Source: an uncultured Desulfovibrio sp.
GTDB lineage: Bacteria > Desulfobacterota > Desulfovibrionia > Desulfovibrionales > Desulfovibrionaceae
Reading direction: 5' to 3'
DNA length: 32,787 nucleotides
Assembly: GCA_900553065.1 (NCBI GenBank)
Contig: USBZ01000022.1
Coordinates: 1 to 32,787 of the forward strand
Below the pieces are notes generated by a model. It did no database searches. It saw nothing but the letters and a program-made list of their open reading frames with translations, and was not told where the DNA came from. Position 1 is the first letter of the stretch; each line of letters begins with the position of its first letter. This document shows positions 1-7,291 of this stretch, one piece after another. The translations under genes were made by a program, and so were the position numbers.

Positions 1-190
1 CTATCTTTTGGTGTTAAAAATGCTCAGAGAACATCCTCTCAGCTAGTCAAGAGCCAAAAAATATAAATAATATTGTTTGATTGTATGTATAAAATAGATA
101 ATATTGTAATATCAAATATGAATCATAGAAGAAATAAAGTAAAAAATCTTTTCTGATAATCGGTAAAAATGGTTTTTAAGGAAAAGACAG
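1..190. other. AT-rich left edge, no gene seen
   Basis: Composition is strongly AT-rich here and switches abruptly to GC-rich at about position 190. Nothing protein-like was found on either strand. Several TATAAT-like and TTG-rich words occur, but with no gene downstream they cannot be called promoters. The stretch could be the flank of an acquired segment or a regulatory region for a gene outside the window. Confidence 0.4.
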
Positions 191-293
191 TGCCGACGTT
201 TTACACGAAGAAGGCAACCTGGGCAGGATGTTTTCGATGTTTTGTTCCGTGAAGGACAAGTGTCGTTTTCGGTACTGACGGGACCGGACGGCG

Positions 294-543
294 ATGGGCA
301 TCTGGGACGCAAAGGAGGAGGCAGAGGCCGCAAAAGAGCGCAGCATGCGGCGGAGAGAGGCGCTGAGGCGCCGAGACGGGGGGGCGTAAGAGCGGTCGGC
401 ATGGCAGACGGAAACAGAAGATTTCTGCCGTGGAAGAGCTTCGCAGGAGAGAATGTGAGTACCGGCGGGAGCTGAATGCCCGCTTGGACAAAGGGCAGAA
501 TGGTCTTCTGCTGGCGGTTCGGGAGGAGATATGGTGCTTATGA
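294..543 (+). pseudogene. Possible frameshifted small coiled-coil reading frame
   Basis: This is a tentative call. From ATG 294 a frame reads MGIWDAKEEAEAAKERS and continues rich in Arg and Glu until a TAA at 387. Another frame then continues with a helix-like segment (VEELRRRECEYRRELNAR, about 433-486) to a TGA at 541. The break lies beside a run of seven G (378-384), and removing one base there would join the halves into a protein of roughly 80 residues. No Shine-Dalgarno sequence and no recognised family were seen. Random GC-rich sequence can look helical, so chance is a serious alternative. Confidence 0.2.
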
Positions 544-622
544 ATACCGGCGGGAAGAGACCGCCACGGATTGTGTTCCGCATCCGTTGACTTCCGTGCT
601 TCATGCGCGGAAGGAGTTAACA

Positions 623-660
623 TGAAAAAGCGGCCCTTCCGAAGAAGAGCCGCTTTTTCA
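623..660 (-). terminator. Intrinsic terminator of the ASST-HhH operon
   Basis: A perfect 12-bp inverted repeat (623-634 with 649-660) has GC-rich inner arms and an A5/T5 outer part, giving a T-tract on the minus strand. It sits 20 bases beyond the stop codon of the last minus-strand gene of the sulfotransferase operon. Confidence 0.85.
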
Positions 661-680
661 TTTCAAGGCTTCAGCGTGGA

Positions 681-992
681 TCAGTAAGCCTTCATGCCGG
701 GCATCGCATTGGGATTGAAGATGAGGTCGTCATCTTCTTCAATGGGATCGAGTTCGGCAATCTTGCGGCCGGGGAGGATGCCTTCCAGATCGTCAACAGA
801 GGTGAAGTGCTTGTTGGCGCGGGCGGCAACGATGGCGTTGGCCTGTTCCATGGTGAGTTCGATGCCTTCTTCCTTGCAGTCGGCAACCATCTTTTCAGCG
901 CTGGCTTTGTTGAAGCTGAAAGCGCCGGCGTAGGCGGGAGCGGCCATGGCGCAGGCCATGAGGGTGAGAACGAGGGTACGAGCGAATTTCAT
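681..992 (-). CDS. Exported small helix-hairpin-helix protein 1 (ASST-associated)
   Basis: The protein has 103 residues. It starts with a Sec signal peptide (MKFARTLVLTLMACAMAAPAYA) with probable cleavage before GAFSFN. The mature part resembles the two-helix-hairpin-helix fold of ComEA-type proteins: an FNKASAEKMV segment, then TMEQANAIVAAR and VDDLEGILPGRKIAEL. It ends in an acidic tail (DPIEEDDDLIFNP). There is a good Shine-Dalgarno (AAGGAG) before the ATG at 992. It is the third gene of the sulfotransferase operon, 28 bases after its paralogue. ComEA-type HhH domains usually bind DNA, but this protein is acidic, so a protein-protein role in the periplasm, perhaps with the sulfotransferase, is more likely. 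The function is inferred only. Confidence 0.8.
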   Translation of the reverse strand: MKFARTLVLTLMACAMAAPAYAGAFSFNKASAEKMVADCKEEGIELTMEQANAIVAARANKHFTSVDDLEGILPGRKIAELDPIEEDDDLIFNPNAMPGMKAY

Positions 993-1020
993 TGTTTACT
1001 CCTTGAATATCTCAGCTGAA

Positions 1021-1362
1021 TCAGCACTTGGAGGGGGCAAGCGTCATTTCAGCGTTGTCAGGATCATACCAGAGGCTGTTCTGCTCTTCCACAGGATTGA
1101 TGGCTTCGAGAGTCTTGTTGTCGAGACCGGGAACCTTGAGGAGGTCTTCCGAGATGGCGAAGGGCTTTTCCTTGGCCATTTTCACCATGGCTTCAGCCAT
1201 TTCCTGGGTGATGTTGGCATCCGGAATGGACATGAGCTGTTCAACGGTGGCGGTGTTCAGGTCGAAGGCGCCTTCGCCGGGAACCATGTCGTCGTCAGCC
1301 ATGGCGGGGGCGGCGCAGGCAAGGAGGGCACACAGGGAGAGGGTGGAAAGAAGTTTTTTCAT
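1021..1362 (-). CDS. Exported small helix-hairpin-helix protein 2 (ASST-associated)
   Basis: The protein has 113 residues with a Sec signal peptide (MKKLLSTLSLCALLACAAPAMA). The mature part starts acidic (DDDMVPGEG), followed by the ComEA-like segment FDLNTATVEQLMSIP and a second hairpin (DLLKVPGLDNKTLEAI). The tail INPVEEQNSLWYDPDNAEM matches the tail of the neighbouring paralogue in spacing and residues. It ends in a cysteine (APSKC). The ATG at 1362 lies only 10 bases beyond the sulfotransferase stop, with GGAG upstream, so the two genes are almost certainly co-transcribed and probably translationally coupled. The acidic character argues against DNA binding. It is most plausibly a periplasmic accessory factor of the sulfotransferase; no characterised homologue is recognised. 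Confidence 0.82.
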   Translation of the reverse strand: MKKLLSTLSLCALLACAAPAMADDDMVPGEGAFDLNTATVEQLMSIPDANITQEMAEAMVKMAKEKPFAISEDLLKVPGLDNKTLEAINPVEEQNSLWYDPDNAEMTLAPSKC

Positions 1363-1372
1363 GGTAGCTCCG

Positions 1373-2839
1373 TTAGTTGCCAGGCTTGTAAGGGGTCTTG
1401 CTGGCAGGAATCTTGAAGGTGATGTTTTCAGGCGGCGTCACGGCGAATTCCTGAGGCTTCTTCAGCTGAGGAACGTAGTCGTAAGGCACGCGGTAGCAGC
1501 GGTATACCAGGTTGAACTTGCCGTTCGGGTTGTACCAGGGGCTGATGTATTCCCAGACGATTTCGTTGTCGGGGGTCACTTCCTGGAACTGGCCCACAGC
1601 ACCGTTGGTGATGAGGGTGTTGCCGTTGGGCAGACGCTGAGCGGAGCTGACATAGTCGCTGTAGAACTTGTAGGTTTCGCGCAGACCCATGGCGGCGGCG
1701 GAGTGTTCCCACACCTTCTTGAGGGTGACCGGGTCGAATTCGATGACGCGGGAGTAGTCGCGGCGGGCGTTGCTCCAGCCCATGGGGGAGGTGGGGTTGC
1801 GATCGCCGTAACCGGCGAAGCCGCCGTTGTCGTACACCATGATGTTGCCTTCGCCGGGCAGACCCTTGGGGATCATGCAGCAGTGATGCTGACCGACGAG
1901 CTGACCGAGCTTGTACAGGGCACGCTTGTATTCCTTGCCGGCAAATACCCACTTGTCGTCGGGGTAGAAGGTCGGACCGATCTGCCACACGATTTTCTTG
2001 GTGGCATGGTCGATGATGAAGCAGGTGTTGAGCTGACGGCAGGAGCAGATGATGTTGTCGGGATGGAAGACGGCGTACTTGACGGGATCTTCGTCGTACC
2101 ACTTGTTCGGGCCGAGATAGGAGGCGGAGTTCATGTGCATCCAGTCGGCAGCCTTGACGCCGGGAGTACGGGTCATCTGCCAGGTGGGGAACTTGTACAT
2201 GGACTTCTTGAGATCTTCGGGGAGCTTCAGTTCGTCGAAGTGTTCAAAGGCCTTCCAGTCCCAGATGATGTTGTTGTCCTTGTCCACCTCGAAGATGTAG
2301 TCGTCATCAAGGGGCTTTTTGTTGGTGATGGCGGGGTTTTCGGTGAACAGGTGGGAGAGGACCATGATTTTGCCTTCAGGCCGGTATTCCACGTCCATGC
2401 CGGGGGCGTAGTAGCCGACGGGGTTGCCTTCCACCTGGAAGTCGTGATGCATGCCGGCGAGCGGAATGTTGCGCACGATCTTGCCGTCCCAGTCGCAGAT
2501 CGAGAGGTCGGCGGACATGGGATCGCCGTAGGTACGACCGACCATTTCGGGCTTCTGACGGGTGGCGCCCATGACATAGCCGCCCTTCAGCAGCTTGGTG
2601 GGGTGTTCCAGTTCGCTGACATGCTTCCATTCATGAACGACGTTGCCGTTCATGTCGATGAGCACGCAGCCCTGACCCTTGGTTTCCACGCCGAACACGG
2701 TATAGCCGTTCCAGCATTTTTCAGGCTTGTAGATGGTGGTACCGTGAGGGAACACGGAAGGAAAAGCCCAGCTCAAAGAAGGCGCCGCAGTGGCCGCGGC
2801 GGCCGCAGACAGACCCATGAGGAATTGACGACGATTCAT
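1373..2839 (-). CDS. Aryl-sulfate sulfotransferase, Tat-exported (ASST family)
   Basis: The protein has 488 residues and belongs to the arylsulfotransferase family (PF05935): PAPS-independent enzymes moving sulfate from one phenolic sulfate ester to another phenol in the periplasm. The start at 2839 gives a twin-arginine signal (MNRRQFLMGLSAAAAATAAP, cleavage near SLSWA) and follows AAGGAAG; the frame stays open upstream but is less protein-like. The body is beta-propeller-like with repeats such as GNVVHEW, NNIIWDW, KKIVWQIG and NEIVWEY. Candidate active-site residues are His235 (DWMHMNS), His318/319 (GQHHCC) and Arg347 (GYGDR). In the E. coli enzyme the order is His252, His356, Arg374, His436; here the only histidine after Arg347 is His379. 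Nine cysteines are present, some clustered (ICSCRQLNTC, HHCC). It is the first gene of the operon. The family is secure; the natural substrate is unknown. Confidence 0.9.
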   Translation of the reverse strand: MNRRQFLMGLSAAAAATAAPSLSWAFPSVFPHGTTIYKPEKCWNGYTVFGVETKGQGCVLIDMNGNVVHEWKHVSELEHPTKLLKGGYVMGATRQKPEMVGRTYGDPMSADLSICDWDGKIVRNIPLAGMHHDFQVEGNPVGYYAPGMDVEYRPEGKIMVLSHLFTENPAITNKKPLDDDYIFEVDKDNNIIWDWKAFEHFDELKLPEDLKKSMYKFPTWQMTRTPGVKAADWMHMNSASYLGPNKWYDEDPVKYAVFHPDNIICSCRQLNTCFIIDHATKKIVWQIGPTFYPDDKWVFAGKEYKRALYKLGQLVGQHHCCMIPKGLPGEGNIMVYDNGGFAGYGDRNPTSPMGWSNARRDYSRVIEFDPVTLKKVWEHSAAAMGLRETYKFYSDYVSSAQRLPNGNTLITNGAVGQFQEVTPDNEIVWEYISPWYNPNGKFNLVYRCYRVPYDYVPQLKKPQEFAVTPPENITFKIPASKTPYKPGN

Positions 2840-2900
2840 GTGACTTCCTTTATGAGGTTGAAGGCCGGAGTAATTCACCAAAAAACCTAGCAAAGACTGT

Positions 2901-2928
2901 GCCATATTGGTTTTTGTTGTAATATCAA
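2901..2928 (-). promoter_or_regulatory. Candidate promoter of the ASST operon
   Basis: On the minus strand TTGATA (2923-2928) and TATGGC (2901-2906) are separated by 16 bases in a locally AT-rich stretch about 60 bases upstream of the sulfotransferase start. Only the -35 box is a good match. Confidence 0.4.
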
Positions 2929-2988
2929 GGAGATTGTGAAAAGTTTTTTTTCCATGCGTGAGAAGGGCCGCACACCTTGAAGGGGACT

Positions 2989-3010
2989 GTGCGAGAAATC
3001 GCACGCTTTT
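2989..3010 (+). terminator. Hairpin with GAAA loop and T-rich tail in the kinase leader
   Basis: GTGCGA (2989-2994) and TCGCAC (2999-3004) pair around a GAAA tetraloop and are followed by a CTTTTCTTTCTT tail. It lies 60 bases upstream of the kinase start and could attenuate its transcription. The stem is short, so this is a weak call. Confidence 0.35.
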
Positions 3011-3062
3011 CTTTCTTGCGGAGAACGACGCGATGGTGTTTTATGCTGTTGAGGAGTCTGCT

Positions 3063-5030
3063 ATGCGCTGTCTGGTCGTTTTTCTGAGCTTTTTTCTCAT
3101 GCTTTGTTCCTCTTCGCCCTCCTGGGGAACGCATGTCTGTTCCGTGGAAAGAAACGAACATCTCATTATCGGCGTACCGCCCAACTCTGCGCCGCTTTCC
3201 TTTCTCAATGAGAGCCGTGACGGACTGCTGGGACTTGCCGTGGATCTCAGCGTGAAGATGGCTGAGGAACTTGGGAAAAAAATTGTTTTTGTTCAGAGCA
3301 ATGCCCGAAAGCTTGAGCAGAAGCTTCAGCGCGGCGAAATAGACGCCGTGGTGGGGCTCATGCCCGTAAATTTGAAGAACGACTTTTCGGATGTGCTGAT
3401 AACGCCGCTGGCGCTGAACCGTGCCATTCTCGTTGTGGGGCAGGAACATCAGTTCACCATGGAGAGCGAGCTTGCAGGACACCGGGTGATTCTCCAGCGC
3501 GGCGACACCTATATTCCCAAAATGCTGGCCATGGGCTGCACCATCGTTCAGGCCGACTCCGTCACCAATGCCCTCAACCGGCTGGTGGCCGGTGAGGCCG
3601 ATGCCTACATCGCCAGTTCCGTGGAAGTGGCCTTCCACATCGTGCAGAGCAAGGCATACAAAAATATACGGGTCATCGGCGGTTCTCTGGAGCGCATTCC
3701 CATGGTCATGATGGTGGGGCGGCGTTCCGGCCTTCTGGAGCGCATGACCAGCGCGCTCGTGCATCTTGAGGAAAACGGCGAGGTGGAGAAGCTGCGTGCG
3801 AAATGGCTCGGCCGCTCTCTGTACATACCGAGTCTCTGGGAGTTGTACCGGTATCATATACTCTGCGGCATTGCTCTCATCGTCTGCATTTTTCTGGCGT
3901 CGGTCACATGGATTTATGCACTGAAAATGCAGGTCAGCAAGGTTTCGCGGCGACTCATACGCTCGGAAAGAAAGTACCGCGATCTTATTGAGGAGTCGCC
4001 GGATATCATTCTTCTGCTCGATGAGTACGGTCACATAGTCCTGTGCAACAGGGCCGCCCGAAGCGCGCTGCACATTTCCGGAACGGGAAACAGTTCCAGC
4101 ATGCTCATGGAGGCGCTCTGCCTTGAAACGAGCGGCTGTCTTGAGCGTTTCATCGAACTGATTCCCCAGCAGGGCGCGCTGCGCAGAGAGATCACGCTGG
4201 CTCCCGGAACCGACGACGAGCTGGTGCTGGAAGTGAACCTGTTCATGACGGACATGGAGTCTTCGCCGTACGCGGTATGCCTTATCGGACGCGACATGAC
4301 CGAGCGGCGCAAGCTGGACCGTCAGGTCATGGAAATGGAGCGTCTGGCCGTGCTGGGCAAGCTGGCCGCAGGCGTGGCGCATGAAATCAACAATCCCATA
4401 GGCATCGTGATGGCCAATGCGGAACTGGCGCTGGAGGACTGTCCGGAAGACAGTCCGCTGCATCCTATGCTGCGCGCCATCTACCGCAACGGCGAGCGGG
4501 CGGTGAACACCACACGGCGCCTGCTCAACATTGCTCTGCCCGATTCCGTGCAATATGAAACGCAGGACCTTGCCCAGATCGTGCGCGAAGCGCTGTTTTT
4601 CCTGAAGCCGCGGCTGCGCTCGGTCAAGGTGGACGACAGTCTGATGCCCGACAACCTGCCCATGCGCGGCAACCGCATTCTTCTGGAGCAGCTGGTGCTG
4701 AATCTGCTCATCAATGCGCTGGACAGTATGGACGGCGAAAAGAGTTCCTGCCGCGCGCTGGCTCTTGAAGGACGCTGTCTGTCCGGCGACCGCGTGGTGC
4801 TGGACATCTCCGATTGCGGAAGCGGCATCCGGGAAGAAAACCGGAAGAAGATCTTCGATCCCTTCTTCTCCACCAAGGGAAGCAAGGGGTTCGGACTCGG
4901 CCTCTACATTTCGCGCCATATCGTGGAGCTGCACGGCGGCGAGATCGAGGTGTATTCCGAGCCGGGAGCCGGAGCCACCATGTCTTTGTCTTTTCCTGCC
5001 ATAAGCGAAAAAGGAACGGCCAAGGCCTGA
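3063..5030 (+). CDS. Orphan sensor histidine kinase with periplasmic solute-binding sensor and PAS domain
   Basis: The protein has 655 residues from ATG 3063, chosen because GAGGAG lies six bases upstream and a signal peptide (MRCLVVFLSFFLMLC) follows; an upstream in-frame ATG at 2958 lacks these. Domains in order: signal peptide 1-22; family-3 solute-binding domain about 30-250; one membrane helix about 264-287; PAS domain about 300-410 (KYRDLIEESPDIILLLD); HisKA with phospho-accepting His440 (AAGVAHEINNP); HATPase with N box (NLLINALDSM), G1 box (DCGSGI, 584-589) and G2 box (GFGLGLY, 609-615). It should autophosphorylate in response to a small periplasmic ligand, probably an amino or organic acid. 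No response regulator is encoded nearby. It is divergent from the sulfotransferase operon, so control of that operon is possible but unproven. Confidence 0.9.
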   Translation: MRCLVVFLSFFLMLCSSSPSWGTHVCSVERNEHLIIGVPPNSAPLSFLNESRDGLLGLAVDLSVKMAEELGKKIVFVQSNARKLEQKLQRGEIDAVVGLMPVNLKNDFSDVLITPLALNRAILVVGQEHQFTMESELAGHRVILQRGDTYIPKMLAMGCTIVQADSVTNALNRLVAGEADAYIASSVEVAFHIVQSKAYKNIRVIGGSLERIPMVMMVGRRSGLLERMTSALVHLEENGEVEKLRAKWLGRSLYIPSLWELYRYHILCGIALIVCIFLASVTWIYALKMQVSKVSRRLIRSERKYRDLIEESPDIILLLDEYGHIVLCNRAARSALHISGTGNSSSMLMEALCLETSGCLERFIELIPQQGALRREITLAPGTDDELVLEVNLFMTDMESSPYAVCLIGRDMTERRKLDRQVMEMERLAVLGKLAAGVAHEINNPIGIVMANAELALEDCPEDSPLHPMLRAIYRNGERAVNTTRRLLNIALPDSVQYETQDLAQIVREALFFLKPRLRSVKVDDSLMPDNLPMRGNRILLEQLVLNLLINALDSMDGEKSSCRALALEGRCLSGDRVVLDISDCGSGIREENRKKIFDPFFSTKGSKGFGLGLYISRHIVELHGGEIEVYSEPGAGATMSLSFPAISEKGTAKA

Positions 5031-5458
5031 AGAGCGCCTGTTTCGGAAGCCGCTCGGGAGTCCGGCGGAGTCCTGCCCCGGCAGGGGGCGGAGAGTGCTT
5101 CTTAGGAAGAGGGGCGGAGTTTTCTGCCGTTGTTTTTCTGAAAAATACGGCTCCGAGCGGAGCCTCTGGCTGCCGTTTCCGGTCGCACGCGGGCAGCGTG
5201 GCCAACCGGAAGTCGATACGCGGGGATTTTGCCGTTCACGACAGAATACGGCGAAGAGCACGAGGGGAGTCGCTGGGATTTTGTGGGCGGAAGAAACAGG
5301 CGGGCCCTGCCTTGGAAACGTTTTTGCGGCGGTGTCGCCCTTTGCGGGGTGAAGCCTCCATACGGCAAAGGCCGGGCAGGTTTCTTTCCCTGTCCGGCCT
5401 TGCGGTGCTGCTTCTGCCCCGGATGCGTCATGCATCGGTTTCGGGCAGCTCTTTCATG
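5031..5458. other. Intergenic region between two convergent genes
   Basis: No convincing gene was found on either strand. Small open frames exist but have atypical composition and no ribosome-binding sites. The stretch contains short hairpins, for example GGCTCC/GGAGCC near 5148-5163 and the larger hairpin listed at 5368-5401. Confidence 0.5.
5368..5401 (-). terminator. Hairpin downstream of the PheC-like gene
   Basis: AAGGCCGG and CAGG on the left pair with CCTG and CCGGCCTT on the right, with one G-T wobble and an 8-base loop. It lies 58 bases beyond the stop of the minus-strand PheC-like gene. The T-tract on the minus side is poor, so termination efficiency is uncertain. Confidence 0.45.
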
Positions 5459-6238
5459 CTACTTGATGTACTGATTTTCCCACTTGTCCATGGTGCCGTC
5501 GGCCTTGATGCCGGCCATCCAGTCGTTCACGGCCTTGAGCAGGTCGGGATAGTCCTTCTTCATGAGCACGCCGAAGTGATTTTCGGTGAAGGGCTTGTCC
5601 ACAAGAGGAGCGGCCACCTTGGGGTTGTCCTTGACGTAGCGCACGGCTTCCATGGTTTCGGTAATCATGACGTCGGCCTTGCCTTCGCCCACGAGACCGG
5701 GAATTTCCGCGTTCTGCTCGTGCATGATGAGCTGAGCCTTGGGCGTGGATTCCTTGGCGAACTTTTCATTGGTGCCGCCGGGGTTGTACATCACGCGCAC
5801 GGAGGGCTGGTTCACGTCGTCCAGAGACTTGAACTGCGCTTCCTTGGTCTTGGTGACGAGAATGGTCTTGCCGAAGGTGAGGTACGGGTCGGACATGGCC
5901 ATGACTTCCTTGCGGGCGTCGGTCACGGTAATGCCGCAGATGGCCACGTCGAACTTGTCGGCCAGAGTGTCGGCCTGAAGGGTCTTCCAGGTGGTGGGCA
6001 CATAGGAGACTTCCACACCGAGATTCTTGGCCAGAGAAGCCGCCATTTCCGCGTCGAACCCTTCGTACTGGCCCGTTTCCTTGTTGAGGTAGCTCATGGG
6101 CTTGTAGTCGCCGGTGGAGCCGACCAGAAGTTTTCCGCTGCTTTTGATGGCCTCAAGGCTTCTGGCCTGAGCGTCGTTGACGGCGAGTCCGGTGACGGAG
6201 GCGAGCAGCAGAGAAGCCATAAGAATTTTTTTGACCAT
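5459..6238 (-). CDS. Periplasmic solute-binding-fold protein resembling cyclohexadienyl dehydratase (PheC-like)
   Basis: The protein has 259 residues, a signal peptide (about 1-25, ending AQA), and the family-3 solute-binding fold. Segments resemble periplasmic cyclohexadienyl dehydratase (PheC, prephenate/arogenate to phenylpyruvate/phenylalanine) more than ordinary amino-acid binders: GSTGDYKPMSY (40-50), PTTW (81-84), YNPGGTNEKFAK (151-162), AQLIMHEQN, and ADVMITETMEA (188-198). Glu197 falls where, from memory, PheC has its catalytic Glu (DAIEAR), but the following Arg is Val here. The ribosome-binding site AGGAGG lies within a GGAGGATCCTCC palindrome just before ATG 6238. No permease or ATPase gene adjoins, consistent with either a free enzyme or an orphan binding protein. 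Fold is sure; enzyme versus binder is open. Confidence 0.8.
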   Translation of the reverse strand: MVKKILMASLLLASVTGLAVNDAQARSLEAIKSSGKLLVGSTGDYKPMSYLNKETGQYEGFDAEMAASLAKNLGVEVSYVPTTWKTLQADTLADKFDVAICGITVTDARKEVMAMSDPYLTFGKTILVTKTKEAQFKSLDDVNQPSVRVMYNPGGTNEKFAKESTPKAQLIMHEQNAEIPGLVGEGKADVMITETMEAVRYVKDNPKVAAPLVDKPFTENHFGVLMKKDYPDLLKAVNDWMAGIKADGTMDKWENQYIK

Positions 6239-6565
6239 GGGAGGATCCTCCTGAACTTGGTGTGTATATTGGTTTCACACTAGAGTCATTAGACCCGCCT
6301 GTCCAGTGTTTGCAGGCGTTTTCACGGATTTAACTGTCTTTCCGGAAAGCAGGTCTGCCCGCTTTTGCCTTCGATCGGCTTTGATAATGACGAAAAGGAG
6401 GATGCCGCCGCAACGGGAGGGAGCATGGCTTTGCCGCTTGCGCCGGCGCTTCCGGCGGGCGTGACGGATACGCCTTTTTGGGTGTGTTTTCTCTGATTCG
6501 GGAATAAAAAAGCGCCGGTTCTGCAACCGGCGCTTTTGTGTATGATATCCGGGCGAATGATCCGC
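6239..6565. other. Intergenic region with small ORF candidate and terminator
   Basis: The region holds the upstream region of the PheC-like gene and the terminator of bamD. A tiny plus-strand frame (6425-6496, 23 codons, MALPLAPALPAG start) follows GGGAGGGAGC at good spacing. It overlaps a weak hairpin (GGCGT...ACGCC then T5, about 6459-6480). It is low-complexity and probably not a gene. Confidence 0.35.
6508..6537 (-). terminator. Intrinsic terminator of trxA-trxB-bamD
   Basis: A perfect 13-bp stem (6508-6520 with 6525-6537), a 4-base loop, and A/T runs on both sides, 28 bases beyond the bamD stop codon. Its symmetry allows function in both directions. Confidence 0.9.
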
Positions 6566-7291
6566 CTACAGCCAGCGGAACCAGTCCTTCCAGGAACCCT
6601 GCTGAAGTTCACGCATGTTCTGCGCATCTTCCTTGCGGTACTTCAGGAAGGCGGCCTCGCCCTTGACCCGGGCGTATTCCGCTTCTTCCGTCACGTCGGG
6701 ATAGTTGCGCACCACATACTGATAGCGGGTCCATGCGGCCTGATAGTTTTCCATGCCCCAGAAGACGTTGGCGATGAACAGCTCGCGCTGTGCCAGCGTT
6801 TTGCGGCAGGCGGCGATCTGTACGGCGGCGTCCTTGCCGTATTCCGTGTCGGGATACTCCTGCTGAAGTCTGGTGAAGTATTCCAGAGCTTCGCTGACCG
6901 GAGTGGCGGAATGGTCGATGGACGTGTAGGAATTCTTCAGGGACATGCCGATCTGGTAAAGCACATAGGGGATGGCTTCGTGCCGGGGATGCAGCGTCTC
7001 GAAGTCTCTGTAGGCGTCCGCGGCCAGCAGATACTCGCCGTCGAGATAGTGCGCGTCTGCCAGCGCCAGTTCAGCTTCTATGACATAGGGGCTGAAGGGA
7101 AATTCATCCTTGATGCGGGTATAGTAGACAATGGCCTGCGGATAGTTCTTTTCACGCATGGCGTCATTGCCGGCTTCGAACATTTCCTGCACGGTGTCGT
7201 CGGCAGGGGGCAGGAAGTATTCGTCCACGAGGGAGCAGCCGCTCAGGAAGAGGGTGCAGGCAAGCATCCCCATAAGAAGCAGTTTACGCAT
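6566..7291 (-). CDS. bamD: Outer-membrane assembly lipoprotein BamD
   Basis: The protein has 241 residues and a lipoprotein signal peptide with lipobox LSGC (Cys19). The mature part is a chain of TPR-like helices typical of BamD/YfiO/ComL: FEAGNDAMREKNYPQAIVYY near the start, then ELALADAHYLDGEYLLAADAY and YVVRNYPD. Length matches the family. BamD sits on the inner face of the outer membrane and is the essential partner of BamA in inserting beta-barrel proteins. The start overlaps the trxB stop by 8 bases, so it is translationally coupled to trxB. Linking thioredoxin genes with an outer-membrane assembly factor in one transcript is somewhat unusual. Confidence 0.9.
   Translation of the reverse strand: MRKLLLMGMLACTLFLSGCSLVDEYFLPPADDTVQEMFEAGNDAMREKNYPQAIVYYTRIKDEFPFSPYVIEAELALADAHYLDGEYLLAADAYRDFETLHPRHEAIPYVLYQIGMSLKNSYTSIDHSATPVSEALEYFTRLQQEYPDTEYGKDAAVQIAACRKTLAQRELFIANVFWGMENYQAAWTRYQYVVRNYPDVTEEAEYARVKGEAAFLKYRKEDAQNMRELQQGSWKDWFRWL

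Noticed and set aside
402..470. Similarity between NRRFLPWKSF read near 415 and NRRALPWKRF read near 5290
   Set aside because: Short match in two otherwise unlike non-coding stretches; DNA identity is low and no wider alignment exists, so chance is likely.
1028..2890. A 620-codon open frame on the plus strand opposite the sulfotransferase
   Set aside because: Shadow frame rich in Val, Gly and His with no motif; the opposite strand encodes a clear ASST.
2915..2935. Possible FNR-type site (ATCAA half) near the ASST promoter
   Set aside because: Only one half-site matches TTGAT-N4-ATCAA; the other half does not.
2925..5435. An 836-codon open frame on the minus strand opposite the histidine kinase
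   Set aside because: Shadow frame; the plus strand has all kinase boxes in order.
6425..6496. 23-codon plus-strand frame with a good ribosome-binding site
   Set aside because: Low-complexity (Ala, Pro, Leu), overlaps a hairpin and has no promoter in sight; kept only as a note in the intergenic entry.
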